This document shows positions 8,199-15,901 of a stretch of 28,977 bases of DNA, piece by piece. The notes below the pieces were generated by a model that did not search any database, was not told the DNA's origin, and saw nothing but the letters and a program-made list of their open reading frames with translations. The position numbers and the translations under genes are program-made. The stretch covers positions 1 through 28,977 of the forward strand of contig JBPCRW010000135.1 of NCBI GenBank assembly GCA_050996405.1, in the 5' to 3' direction. Origin of the DNA: JBPCRW01 sp050996405. GTDB lineage: Bacteria > Acidobacteriota > Blastocatellia > Pyrinomonadales > Pyrinomonadaceae. Positions within the stretch are counted from its first letter, which is position 1. Every line of letters starts with the position of its first letter.

Positions 8199-8803
8199 TA
8201 GAGTTTGACTGTTTTGGAAACAATAACTTTTGTAAATAATCTGATTTTGTTATCTATCTCTTTTGCTTCTTCTTCGTTGAAATGTCCTTGGTTTTTAACC
8301 AAAAACTTTTCAATTTGTTCATGTAGCCTCGTATCAATCGAATAATTTACATTTACTCTGTAACTGCCTGATTCAGCCATCCACATTACATACTTAAAAG
8401 ATTTTCCAGCAGGTAAGGAATGCATTCCACAACCAAAATCGCTACCTTGTAGAGTCTCAAATTCTCCGGTCTTAGAATTGAGCTTTTCTTCTTGTAGGCA
8501 ACTGAAATAAGCCCATTTGCTTTTGATTCCAGGTAAGTAAGGCATAAAAACATCACCTGAAGAATCATTATAAACAGTAACAATTGCTTTTTTAGGTTTC
8601 AGATATTTTACTTCTATTCTAATTTCATCACCTTTGGGGGCTAGCAATTGCTCTAAAGATTTATCTTCACTAATTGAAATAGATTCTCCCGGCATTTGTT
8701 TTATTTCCTGTGTTCGCTTTGGTAACAAACAAATCCATACTAAAGAAACACCAACGACAAAAGTAAGCAGAGCAATTAATGGACGAAATTTAAAGTAATT
8801 CAT
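8198..8803 (-). CDS. Membrane-anchored protein of unknown function, coupled to mutS2
   Basis: I do not recognise a family. The 201-aa protein has one N-terminal hydrophobic segment (about 8-28, LIALLTFVVGVSLVWICLL) and a soluble part outside the cytoplasm. The soluble part contains a predicted beta-sandwich-like stretch (EIRIEVKYLKPKKAIVTVYN, shown as the longest strand pair around 60-80) and three Cys near 102-125. Its N-terminus (KFRPLIALLTFVVGVSLVW) resembles that of the 83-aa protein at 17893-18144. The stop codon shares a base with the mutS2 start, so both are probably on one mRNA, but a functional link is not obvious. Confidence 0.65.
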   Translation of the reverse strand: MNYFKFRPLIALLTFVVGVSLVWICLLPKRTQEIKQMPGESISISEDKSLEQLLAPKGDEIRIEVKYLKPKKAIVTVYNDSSGDVFMPYLPGIKSKWAYFSCLQEEKLNSKTGEFETLQGSDFGCGMHSLPAGKSFKYVMWMAESGSYRVNVNYSIDTRLHEQIEKFLVKNQGHFNEEEAKEIDNKIRLFTKVIVSKTVKL

Positions 8804-8854
8804 ATGTTTTTATTTCTTTGATGCACATCAAGCTGCCTGTGAAAATTTTAAACT

Positions 8855-8965
8855 TTATTTTGTGACTTCAACGCCTTTCCAAAACGCCACATAATTTTCG
8901 ATTTCCTTTGCCGCTTTTTCGGCGCGGGATAAAACCACAGTCGCGCCATTCTAGATTGCTTTCAT
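8855..8965 (-). pseudogene. Remnant of a DUF427-family gene
   Basis: Downstream of the DCC gene a GGAG ribosome binding site precedes an ATG that reads MKAI-stop-NGATVVLS, then RAEKAAKEIENYVAFWKG and VEVTK. DUF427 proteins begin MKAIWNG and end with a YVAFWKGVEV-type motif. Here only the two ends remain, joined in frame, and the conserved Trp codon TGG has become TAG. The product would be 36 residues against roughly 90 or more for the family. The remnant keeps its position as second gene after the DCC oxidoreductase. The reading combines direct translation with recalled family motifs. Confidence 0.7.
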
Positions 8966-8974
8966 AATTTCTCC

Positions 8975-9370
8975 TCAAGTTAAAAATTTCTGACGGATTT
9001 CCAATGTCGGCATCATACAGGCATCTTTTTTGCCGAATAATCTGTAGCGATTTTTCGCAAATAATTTGTAGAAAAAATCGCGGATAAATTTCGGAATGAT
9101 GATGAACGCATACAGCCAAGACCACGCGCCGCCCAAAGTTTTAGCAATCTTCAAGGCGGCGGTCGAATGCGTGTAAGCCGCGCCGTTTGAAATCAGCACG
9201 ACTGAATCGGTTTCCGCTTTATCAATGCCGTATTCGTCCAAAAGTTTTTGTCCGACTTCAGATTGCAAAGGCGCGAATTTGAAATAATTTTTCCGGTCGC
9301 GCTCGATAATAAAATTTATCGAGCTGTTGCAGAAATTACACACGCCGTCAAAAAGAATAATCGCGTTCAT
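8975..9370 (-). CDS. DCC-family thiol-disulfide oxidoreductase (DUF393)
   Basis: The 131-aa protein opens with ILFDGVCNFCNSSINFI, the D-x-x-C-x-x-C signature (Asp8, Cys11, Cys14) that names the DCC family. Members are small thioredoxin-like proteins thought to perform thiol-disulfide exchange; a specific substrate is not known. A hydrophobic segment near 82-98 (WSWLYAFIIIPKFIRDF) may contact the membrane. Length is normal for the family. Its stop overlaps the ribosome binding site of the decayed DUF427 gene, so the two formed an operon. A heptad repeat (9374-9408) occupies the upstream region. Confidence 0.9.
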   Translation of the reverse strand: MNAIILFDGVCNFCNSSINFIIERDRKNYFKFAPLQSEVGQKLLDEYGIDKAETDSVVLISNGAAYTHSTAALKIAKTLGGAWSWLYAFIIIPKFIRDFFYKLFAKNRYRLFGKKDACMMPTLEIRQKFLT

Positions 9371-9373
9371 AGC

Positions 9374-9408
9374 TTAATGGTAAATGTTAAACGATAAATG
9401 GTAAATGG
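9374..9408. repeat. Heptad tandem repeat upstream of the DCC gene
   Basis: Five units of the form T(a/t)AA(t/c)G(g/t/a) run in exact 7-base steps in the divergent intergenic region between the DCC gene and the first amidohydrolase. Confidence 0.85.
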
Positions 9409-9514
9409 TCGAAAAAAATTTGCGTAAAAACGTTTGCGCTTGAAACTCGTTTGAGGCACAATGCGTAGAAACAAGTTTGCAGTTCCTATTTTCGCAGCCG
9501 AAAATTTCCTTTTT

Positions 9515-11161
9515 ATGAAAACACAAATTTTGCGTTATTTGTTCGCATCGGCGGCGGTCGTCGCCTTTTTCGCCCTGTCAATCGCGGCGCAAAATCGCAC
9601 AGACATTTACGCCATTACCAATGCCCGCATCGTGACTGTTTCCGGCGCGCCGATTGAACGCGGAACAATTGTCGTGCGCGACGGTTTGATTGAATCGGTC
9701 GGCGTAAACGCTCGCGTTCCAAGCGATGCGCGGGTGATTGACGGCAGCGGTTTGACGGTTTATCCGGGATTTTTCGACGCTTATACGAATCTCGGTCTGG
9801 CAACGCCGACTCCAACAACTGCGCCAACGCCGACGCAACGCGCCGCAACTCCGCAATCATCGCCGACAAATTCAAATTTTTCAAACGGGTTACAGCCGGA
9901 AACCAAAGTCGTCGCCGATTTAAGAGCCGGCGACGCGCAGTTTGACGCGCAGCGAAATGCGGGAATCACGACCGCTCTGACAGTCGAACGCGACGGAATT
10001 TTTAACGGGCAATCCGCGCTGATAAATCTTTCGGGCGATTCGGTTTCGGAAATGGTTATTCGTGAACCCGTTGCCGAACACATCACGTTTCGCACCTTGA
10101 GCGGAACTTATCCGTCATCCCTGCTTGGAACATTTTCCGCGCTGCGCCAAATGTTTTTAGACGCGCAAAGACTTCAAGAAAATCAGAAAACTTACGCGAA
10201 AAATCCGCGCGGGCTGCCTCGACCGGAAGCCGATGAATCGCTCGAAGCCTTGATTCCGATTTTGAATCGTCAAATGCCCGTCATTTTTAACGCCAACTCG
10301 GAACGCGAAATTGTCCGCGCTCTGGATTTGGCGCAGGAATTTAATTTGGCGGCGATGATTGCGGGCGGGCAGGAGGCTTGGAAACAAGCCGACCGTTTGA
10401 AAAAACAAAACGTGCCGGTTCTATTGTCGCTGAATTTTCCGCGCCGCACGACTGCGGCTGCGCCCGAAGCCGACCCCGAAACGCTGGAAATTCTGCGGCT
10501 TCGCGTCGAAACTCCGAAAGGCGCGGCGCGGCTTCAGCAGGCGGGCGTGAAATTCGCTTTTCAATCGGGCGGAATGACGAATCCAAACGACTTTTTAACA
10601 AATGCCGCGAAAGCGGTCGAAAATGGTCTGTCGAAAGACGACGCTATCAGGGCGATGACTTTGGGCGCGGCGGAAATTTTCGGCGTAGGAGACCGGCTCG
10701 GCACAATCGAAACAGGAAAAATCGCTAATCTGGTAGTTTCGCGCGGCGACATTTTCGCCAGAGATAAAATTATTACGCAGGTTTTTGTTGACGGAAAATT
10801 ATTCGAGCAGAAAGAAAAACCGAAAACGCCGACTCCGTCCGCAGGCGCGACCGCCGCCGGATTCGCCAATGTCAGCGGGACTTACAACATCAGCATCGAC
10901 GTTTCCGGTCAAACAATTCCCGCGACTTTGACGCTGGTCGGGCAAGGCGGAAATTTAAGCGGCTCACTGCAATCGCAGTTCGGCACGTCGCAGATTAGCG
11001 GCGAAGTGACGACGGAAGATTTTAAATTTACCTCGTCGGTGAATTTTGCGGGTAATCAATCCGAATTGACCGCCAACGGCAAAGTCGCCGGAAATCAAAT
11101 CAGCGGCACATTTACAACTCCGCAGGGAACAGCGCAATTTAGCGGAACACGAATTCCGTAA
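9515..11161 (+). CDS. Secreted amidohydrolase-fold protein lacking metal ligands, with C-terminal beta domain
   Basis: Starting at the ATG at 9515 gives a 548-aa protein with a signal peptide (about 1-25, ending SIAAQ); a start 54 bases upstream would bury it. Residues about 31-435 follow the imidazolonepropionase-like amidohydrolase fold: ITNARIVTVSG, IDGSGLTVYPGFFDAY, and a late GTIETGKIANLVV strand. The metal motif D-x-H-x-H reads D88-A-Y90-T-N92. The equivalents of the later ligand positions are also replaced (FNANSER, GGQEAWK, FQSGG). It is probably not a metal-dependent hydrolase. A Pro/Thr-rich segment (95-118) follows the first strand. The last 100 residues form a separate Gly/Ser/Thr-rich beta domain (SGTYNISIDVSG onward). 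First gene of a three-gene operon, 24 bases before the next. Confidence 0.85.
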   Translation: MKTQILRYLFASAAVVAFFALSIAAQNRTDIYAITNARIVTVSGAPIERGTIVVRDGLIESVGVNARVPSDARVIDGSGLTVYPGFFDAYTNLGLATPTPTTAPTPTQRAATPQSSPTNSNFSNGLQPETKVVADLRAGDAQFDAQRNAGITTALTVERDGIFNGQSALINLSGDSVSEMVIREPVAEHITFRTLSGTYPSSLLGTFSALRQMFLDAQRLQENQKTYAKNPRGLPRPEADESLEALIPILNRQMPVIFNANSEREIVRALDLAQEFNLAAMIAGGQEAWKQADRLKKQNVPVLLSLNFPRRTTAAAPEADPETLEILRLRVETPKGAARLQQAGVKFAFQSGGMTNPNDFLTNAAKAVENGLSKDDAIRAMTLGAAEIFGVGDRLGTIETGKIANLVVSRGDIFARDKIITQVFVDGKLFEQKEKPKTPTPSAGATAAGFANVSGTYNISIDVSGQTIPATLTLVGQGGNLSGSLQSQFGTSQISGEVTTEDFKFTSSVNFAGNQSELTANGKVAGNQISGTFTTPQGTAQFSGTRIP

Positions 11162-11185
11162 ATTTTTGGAGATAAGGAACGAGCT

Positions 11186-12592
11186 ATGAAAAAAATAACG
11201 GCTTTCATTCTTCTTGGTCTGTTGACGTTGGCAAATTTTAACGTCGCGGTTTTCGCGCAGAATAAAACCGAAGTTTTGATTCGTAACGCGACGGTTTTGA
11301 CGGCGATTCGCGGAACACTCGAAAACACGGACATTCTGATTCAAAACGGGAAAATCGCGCGTATCGGGAAAAATCTAAAAGCGGCGGCAAACGCGCAGAT
11401 AATTGACGCGACCGGAAAATTTGTCACGCCCGGCATTGTTGATTGCCACTCGCATACGATGCTTGACGCGATTAACGAATCTTCTTATTCGGTGACTTCG
11501 ATGACGCGCGTTCGAGACGTTTTAAATCCGACGGACGTGGCGATTTATCGCGCTCTGGCGGGCGGCGTGACGACGGCGAATATTCTGCACGGTTCGGCAA
11601 ATCCTATCGGCGGGCAGAATCAGGTCGTCAAATTCAAATACGGTCGCCCGATTGAGGATTTTATTTTTCCGGGCGCGCCTCCGGGAATAAAATTCGCTTT
11701 GGGCGAAAATCCGAAACACACGAATTTTAATCCGAATCGCGGCGGCGCGCCCCGTTATCCACAAACGCGAATGGGCGTGATGGAAACGATTCGAGACGCT
11801 CTTTTGCGGGCGAAAGATTACAAACAATCGTGGGATGATTTCAAAGCCGGAAAAACAAAAGTTCAGCCGCGCCGCGATTTGCAGCTTGAACCGCTGGTCG
11901 AAGTTTTAGAAGGAAAAAGACTCGTTCACTCGCATGGCTATCGCTCGGACGAGCTTTTAAATTTGCTGCTCATCGGGGACGAATTCGGATTTCGCATCGG
12001 CACGCTTCAGCACGGACTCGAAGCCTATAAAATCGCGCCGGAAATCGCAAGGCGCGGCACGGGCGTTTCGATTTTTACCGATAGCTGGAGTTATAAACTC
12101 GAAGCCTACGACGCGATTCCGTATGATGCCGTGATTTTGTGGAAAGCCGGAGTTGTCGTTTCGATAAATTCCGATTCGGATGAACGAATGCGGCGTTTAA
12201 ATTTAGACGCGGCAAAGGTTGAAAAATACGGCGGCGTTCCCGAACAGGACGCGCTGCAAATGATTACTTTGAATCCGGCAAAGCAATTGGGCATTGATAA
12301 AAAAGTCGGCTCAATCGAAGTCGGTAAAGATGCCGATATTGTCATCTGGTCGGCGCACCCGTTCAGCGTCTATTCGCATCCCGAAACGACGATGATTGAC
12401 GGCGAAATTTTCTTTGACCGCGCAAATGATATTGCCAATCGCGCCGCGCTTGAAAAAGAACGGCAGGAACTCGAAAAAGCTGAACCGAATCGCCCGCCCG
12501 CAGGCGGCGGAACGTCGCCGCAACTGCCGCGCGAACGTCGTCCGGGCGAACGCGACGAAGCCGAATTCGGAAATGACGGGGGTAATCAATAA
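11186..12592 (+). CDS. Secreted metal-dependent amidohydrolase (imidazolonepropionase-like)
   Basis: The 468-aa exported protein (signal peptide about 1-24, ending VFAQ) keeps the full metal site of the amidohydrolase superfamily. H88 and H90 lie in VDCHSH, Lys149 in VVKFKYG, His248/His250 in LVHSHGYRSDE, His276 in LQHGLEAYK, and Asp330 in INSDSDERM. The substrate cannot be read from sequence; relatives act on cyclic amides or dipeptides. The C-terminal ~45 residues are charged and Pro/Arg-rich and probably unstructured. A clear GGAG/AAGGA ribosome binding site sits before the ATG. It is the only member of the three-gene operon that looks catalytically competent, flanked on both sides by ligand-less paralogs. 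Confidence 0.9.
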   Translation: MKKITAFILLGLLTLANFNVAVFAQNKTEVLIRNATVLTAIRGTLENTDILIQNGKIARIGKNLKAAANAQIIDATGKFVTPGIVDCHSHTMLDAINESSYSVTSMTRVRDVLNPTDVAIYRALAGGVTTANILHGSANPIGGQNQVVKFKYGRPIEDFIFPGAPPGIKFALGENPKHTNFNPNRGGAPRYPQTRMGVMETIRDALLRAKDYKQSWDDFKAGKTKVQPRRDLQLEPLVEVLEGKRLVHSHGYRSDELLNLLLIGDEFGFRIGTLQHGLEAYKIAPEIARRGTGVSIFTDSWSYKLEAYDAIPYDAVILWKAGVVVSINSDSDERMRRLNLDAAKVEKYGGVPEQDALQMITLNPAKQLGIDKKVGSIEVGKDADIVIWSAHPFSVYSHPETTMIDGEIFFDRANDIANRAALEKERQELEKAEPNRPPAGGGTSPQLPRERRPGERDEAEFGNDGGNQ

Positions 12593-12593
12593 A

Positions 12594-13988
12594 ATGGAAA
12601 ATTCAAAATGTAAAATTCAAAATGGAAAAGCGAAATTTACTTTTAAATTTACTTTTTTAATTTTTAATTTTTTACTGCTCGCCGCTTGCTGCTCGCTGCT
12701 TACTGTCAACGCGCAGAATGACGGCTCACAGCAAAATGTGCTGGGCAGAGCGGGAACTTTCGCTATCAGAAATGCGCGCATCGTGACCGTTTCCGGCGAG
12801 ACGATTGAAAACGGAACGATTGTTATTCAAAACGGAAAAATTGCCGCCGTCGGCGCGGGAAATGTCAACGTTCCGGCAGGCGCGGAAACGATTGACGGCA
12901 AAGGTTTGTCGATTTATCCCGGAATGATTGACGCGGGAACGAATCTCGGATTGGCGGAAATTCCGCTCGGCGTTTCGGGTTCGGTCGATGTCGCGGAAAC
13001 GGGTGATATGAATGCCAACGCCAAAGCGATTACGGCGATAAATCCGCATTCGTCGCACGTCAACGTGACGCGCGTCAACGGCATTACGTCCGTGCTTTCT
13101 TACCCGACGGGCGGCGTTATCACGGGACAGGCGGCGGTCATCAATTTATGGGGTTCGACGCAGGCTGAAATGGCGATTGTGCCGACTTATGGATTAGTTG
13201 TAAATTTTCCGCGCATCACAACAGTTAGCTTCAACTTCGCTGCCGGTGGTCGCCAGACGCTCGATTTTAACGAAGCCGTCAAAAGGCGTGACCAGCGAAT
13301 TGACGATTTGAAAAAAATGTTTCGTGACGCGGAAAGTTACGGTAGAGTAAAGGACGCTTATGCCAAAGATAAAACTTTGCCGTATGCGACGAGCGATATT
13401 CGGCTCGAAGCGATGATTCCATACGCGCGCGGCGAAAAGCCCGTGATTTTCATCGCCGAACGCGAACGCGATATTCGCGCCGCCGTCCGTTTCGCCGACG
13501 AAATGAAAGTCAAAGCCGTCATTATGGGCGGGCAAGAGGCTTGGAAAGCTGCCGATTTGCTCAAACAGAAAAACGTTCCGGTGATTTTTACGAACATTTA
13601 TCAGCTTCCCGTGCAGGACGACGATGCCTACGATTATCTTTACAGCGCGCCGTCGAAAATGCAGCAGGCGGGCGTGAAATTCTGTATCTCGACCGGCAAC
13701 GACGGCTCGGAAACACGCGATTTGCCGTATCACGCCGGGCTTGCCGCCGCCTACGGTTTGTCGAAAGACGAAGCCTTAAAATCCGTCACGCTTTATCCGG
13801 CGCAGATTCTCGGCGTGGCGGATAAAATCGGTTCGCTCGAAGCCGGAAAAGTTGCTAATGTCGTTGTCGCCGACGGCGATTTACTCGAACCGCGCACGAA
13901 TATCAAATATCTTTTTATCAACGGTCGGATGATTCCTCTGACCAGCCGCCATACGGAACTTTACGACAGCTTCAAAGACCGTAAATGA
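12594..13988 (+). CDS. Secreted amidohydrolase-fold protein lacking metal ligands
   Basis: The start at 12594, one base after the upstream stop and 11 bases after a GGGGG stretch, gives 464 aa; an in-frame ATG at 12573 is a less likely alternative. The fold is the same as in the first gene: FAIRNARIVTVSGETIENG, IDGKGLSIYPGMIDAG, GGQEAWKAADLLKQ and a late GSLEAGKVANVVVADG strand. The D-x-H-x-H motif reads D113-A-G115-T-N117, and later ligand positions are replaced as well (FIAERER, GGQEAWK, STGND). It is likely non-catalytic, or a catalyst of a different kind. The signal peptide (about 1-40) is unusually long and is encoded almost wholly by sixteen 7-base repeats (12598-12709). Last gene of the operon, followed by a hairpin. 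Confidence 0.85.
   Translation: MENSKCKIQNGKAKFTFKFTFLIFNFLLLAACCSLLTVNAQNDGSQQNVLGRAGTFAIRNARIVTVSGETIENGTIVIQNGKIAAVGAGNVNVPAGAETIDGKGLSIYPGMIDAGTNLGLAEIPLGVSGSVDVAETGDMNANAKAITAINPHSSHVNVTRVNGITSVLSYPTGGVITGQAAVINLWGSTQAEMAIVPTYGLVVNFPRITTVSFNFAAGGRQTLDFNEAVKRRDQRIDDLKKMFRDAESYGRVKDAYAKDKTLPYATSDIRLEAMIPYARGEKPVIFIAERERDIRAAVRFADEMKVKAVIMGGQEAWKAADLLKQKNVPVIFTNIYQLPVQDDDAYDYLYSAPSKMQQAGVKFCISTGNDGSETRDLPYHAGLAAAYGLSKDEALKSVTLYPAQILGVADKIGSLEAGKVANVVVADGDLLEPRTNIKYLFINGRMIPLTSRHTELYDSFKDRK
12598..12709. repeat. Sixteen-unit composite heptad array encoding a signal peptide
   Basis: Sixteen consecutive units keep one 7-base register. The first four alternate AAAATTC with AAAATG(t/g). The middle units are of the TTTTTAA type and the last five of the CTGCTCG type. 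On the coding strand they give the Lys-rich n-region, the Phe/Leu h-region and the AACCSLL c-region of the third amidohydrolase's signal peptide. Confidence 0.85.
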
Positions 13989-14221
13989 TAAATCCGCCGA
14001 ACTGAAATTAAAAGAGATTTCTTATTTCGAGAGGTCTCTTTTTCTTTGCGCTGAAAATCAGATTTTTAGATAAATGTTCCGAAATAAAATTATTCACTTA
14101 ACATTTGTTTGTGAGATATTACCGGGAAGTTTTTGGAAGCTATTTTTCAAAGCTGCAAGAATTAAAGCGAATTCGCTCTCACAATTTTTCAAAGCGGCGG
14201 AAATTTAACGAGCAAATAAGT
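13989..14221. other. Intergenic region between convergent genes
   Basis: Apart from the terminator hairpin at 14010-14045, I see no gene here. A TTG-initiated frame of 63 codons crosses into the end of lpxC, but it has no ribosome binding site or recognisable motif. Confidence 0.6.
14010..14045 (+). terminator. Terminator after the amidohydrolase operon
   Basis: AAAAGAGA (14010-14017) pairs with TCTCTTTT (14035-14042) across a 17-base loop and is followed by more T residues. It lies 21 bases after the third amidohydrolase stop. Confidence 0.6.
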
Positions 14222-15106
14222 TTAGATTGTTTGAAAATCGGGATTCTGTTTCAGGGCTTTTTGCTCGACAATTTTCCACGCCGATTCGGTTTTTAAAATT
14301 TTGCTCATCAACGATGCGTGAACGGCGTGTCCGCTTTTTTCGGCTTTCAGTTTTCCGAGAAAAGGCATTCCCAGAAGCGCGAAATCGCCGATAATGTCTA
14401 AAATTTTATGGCGCACAAATTCGTTTTTGTAGCGCAGCGGATTTTCATTGAGCATTCCATCGGGCGTGAGAACGATTGCGTTGTCGAGCGAGCCGCCGAG
14501 AGCGAGATTCGCTTTTCGCAGCATCTCGATTTCACTGGTAAAACCGAACGTCCGCGCCGCTGCGATTTCGCGTCCGAAAGTGCCGTTTTTTAATTCAAAA
14601 GAATACTTTTGACAATTGATAAACGGATGCGGAAAATCAATCAGACAATCAATTTCGTATTTGTCCGCAGGCTCGATGGAAATCCGGCGGTCGCCTTGCG
14701 CGAACTCGATTTTTTTGAGAATTTTCAAAAAATGTTGCGGCGCGTTTTGACGGGCGATGCCGACTTTTTCGAGCAGTTCAATCCAATTTTCGCTTGAACC
14801 GTCGAGAATCGGAATTTCGATATTGTCGAGTTCGATAAAACAATTATCCACGCCGAAACCGCGCAGCGCGGCAAGCAGATGTTCGCACGTCGAAAGCAAA
14901 ACGCCTTTTCTGACAAGCGTCGTCGCGTAACTGCAATGCGAAACATATTCGACCGACGCGGGAATTTCAAAATTGTCCAAATCAGTTCTGACAAAAATAT
15001 AACCTGTGTTTTCCGGCGCGGGTTTGAGCGTTAAATTGACTTCAACGCCGGTGTGAAGTCCGATTCCGCGCGTTTCGATTGATTTGGAAATAGTTGTTTG
15101 ATTCAT
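14222..15106 (-). CDS. lpxC: UDP-3-O-acyl-N-acetylglucosamine deacetylase
   Basis: LpxC is the zinc-dependent, committed step of lipid A synthesis: it removes the acetyl group from UDP-3-O-acyl-GlcNAc in the cytosol. The 294-aa length is normal. Signatures seen are IETRGIGLHTG (11-20), CEHLLAAL with zinc ligand His76, EIPILDGSS (97-105), FVRHKILDIIGD with zinc ligands His233 and Asp237, and SGHAVH with catalytic His260. Its presence supports an outer membrane with lipopolysaccharide. No other lpx gene is adjacent, and it is transcribed away from the 183-aa gene. The region upstream contains heptad repeats, a small palindrome and a weak sigma-54-like element. Confidence 0.95.
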   Translation of the reverse strand: MNQTTISKSIETRGIGLHTGVEVNLTLKPAPENTGYIFVRTDLDNFEIPASVEYVSHCSYATTLVRKGVLLSTCEHLLAALRGFGVDNCFIELDNIEIPILDGSSENWIELLEKVGIARQNAPQHFLKILKKIEFAQGDRRISIEPADKYEIDCLIDFPHPFINCQKYSFELKNGTFGREIAAARTFGFTSEIEMLRKANLALGGSLDNAIVLTPDGMLNENPLRYKNEFVRHKILDIIGDFALLGMPFLGKLKAEKSGHAVHASLMSKILKTESAWKIVEQKALKQNPDFQTI

Positions 15107-15175
15107 TCTGGAAAATTTATTAACAAAGTGCGTGCCAAATTTTATCGAAAAGTTAAATTATTGAAAACACAAAGA

Positions 15176-15209
15176 TTGGAATTTGGAATTTGGAATTTGG
15201 AATTGGAAT
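15176..15209. repeat. Heptad tandem repeat upstream of lpxC
   Basis: Four perfect TTGGAAT units followed by one 6-base copy. It lies in the divergent promoter region between lpxC and the 183-aa gene. Confidence 0.9.
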
Positions 15210-15221
15210 TGTTGTAAAATA

Positions 15222-15237
15222 GCGACAGTCTTGTCGC
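15222..15237. repeat. Perfect palindrome between two heptad arrays
   Basis: GCGACA-gtct-TGTCGC forms a 6-bp stem with a 4-base loop. It sits directly between the repeat arrays at 15176-15209 and 15241-15275 and just after a TAAAAT that could serve as a -10 element. It could be an operator, a short hairpin in the leader, or a dispersed palindrome. Confidence 0.5.
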
Positions 15238-15240
15238 ACA

Positions 15241-15275
15241 ATTTACTATTGACGATTTACAATTTACAATTTACT
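15241..15275. repeat. Heptad tandem repeat upstream of the 183-aa gene
   Basis: Five units, mostly ATTTAC(a/t) with one ATTGACG, end six bases before the chosen start codon and would form its leader. Confidence 0.88.
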
Positions 15276-15281
15276 TCAAAT

Positions 15282-15833
15282 ATGGCTTTAAAAATAGAAA
15301 ATCAATCAAGCATAAATTTACCCAAAGAAACGGAAGAAAACATTCATAAAGTTTTGAAAAGCGTTCCCGTCGAGCATTTGCGCGGATTGGAAAAAGTAAA
15401 AATTGTGGATTTCATCAAGCCTCCGCAGATGAAAACCAATGTTCCGGTAAAAGGCGATTTGCCCGGACTTTATCATCCGCGAGCCGGAAATAAAGGTGCT
15501 TTTTTAGAAATTTCATCGGGCGCGCTGTTGCAGCCGACGGAAAATTTCGGCAAACGCTGGATGGCGAAATCGCAGTTTAAAGGCAATCTCGCAGGACTCC
15601 TTTTTTCGCTCGTCGGGCAGCATTATTATTTGACGCTGCGGCATTCGGTCAAGCGGCAAAACATCGAATCGCAGGTTCGCCAATACGCGCAAAAATACTT
15701 GAAGGAATGGAGCGAAAAACAACAGGTTAATAGTTTTCGCGCCAAACTTTTTAAACCGCTGCGCCCGTATATGGAACGCTGGGCAAAATGGCTCAACAAA
15801 AAAGCGGCAGCGGCGCAAAAGGCGGGAAAATAA
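15282..15833 (+). CDS. Conserved-looking protein of unknown function
   Basis: The ATG at 15282 gives 183 aa; an upstream in-frame start would add 33 residues encoded by heptad-repeat DNA and is unlikely. I do not recognise a family. The middle (about 60-140) contains GLYHPRAGNKGAFLEISSG and LAGLLFSLVGQHYYLTLRHS, then a charged helix ending in QYAQKYLKEW. The order (hydrophobic helix with His, second His, later helix with acidic residue and YA) recalls small gluzincin-type peptidases. The HExxH motif is absent, so any relation is speculative. The C-terminus is Lys/Ala-rich and the protein is probably cytosolic. It is the first gene of a plus-strand run and lies 68 bases before the ATP-grasp-like gene. 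Confidence 0.6.
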   Translation: MALKIENQSSINLPKETEENIHKVLKSVPVEHLRGLEKVKIVDFIKPPQMKTNVPVKGDLPGLYHPRAGNKGAFLEISSGALLQPTENFGKRWMAKSQFKGNLAGLLFSLVGQHYYLTLRHSVKRQNIESQVRQYAQKYLKEWSEKQQVNSFRAKLFKPLRPYMERWAKWLNKKAAAAQKAGK

Positions 15834-15901
15834 CCGCAGAGAATCACAAAAACACAACAGGATTTTGAGAATTCCGCGCGTTTTCGCGGCAATTGAAAAT
15901 T

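Noticed and set aside
8868..9125. Minus-strand 85-codon frame across the DCC gene end
   Set aside because: It is a shadow frame of the well-supported DCC gene and the DUF427 remnant, with no family match.
9440..9468. Sigma-70-type promoter before the amidohydrolase operon (TTGAAA)
   Set aside because: No acceptable -10 hexamer at 16-18 bases spacing.
14105..14296. Plus-strand 63-codon frame with a TTG start
   Set aside because: No ribosome binding site, runs antisense into the end of lpxC, and its composition looks like the shadow of that gene.
15119..15138. Minus-strand sigma-54-like element (TTGGCACGCACTTTGTT) upstream of lpxC
   Set aside because: The -12 GC is GT, and the predicted start would leave a leader of about five bases with no ribosome binding site. 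It is too weak to list as a promoter.
15183..15281. 33-codon N-terminal extension of the 183-aa protein
   Set aside because: It is encoded by heptad-repeat and palindrome DNA, and the ATG at 15282 gives a more natural N-terminus.
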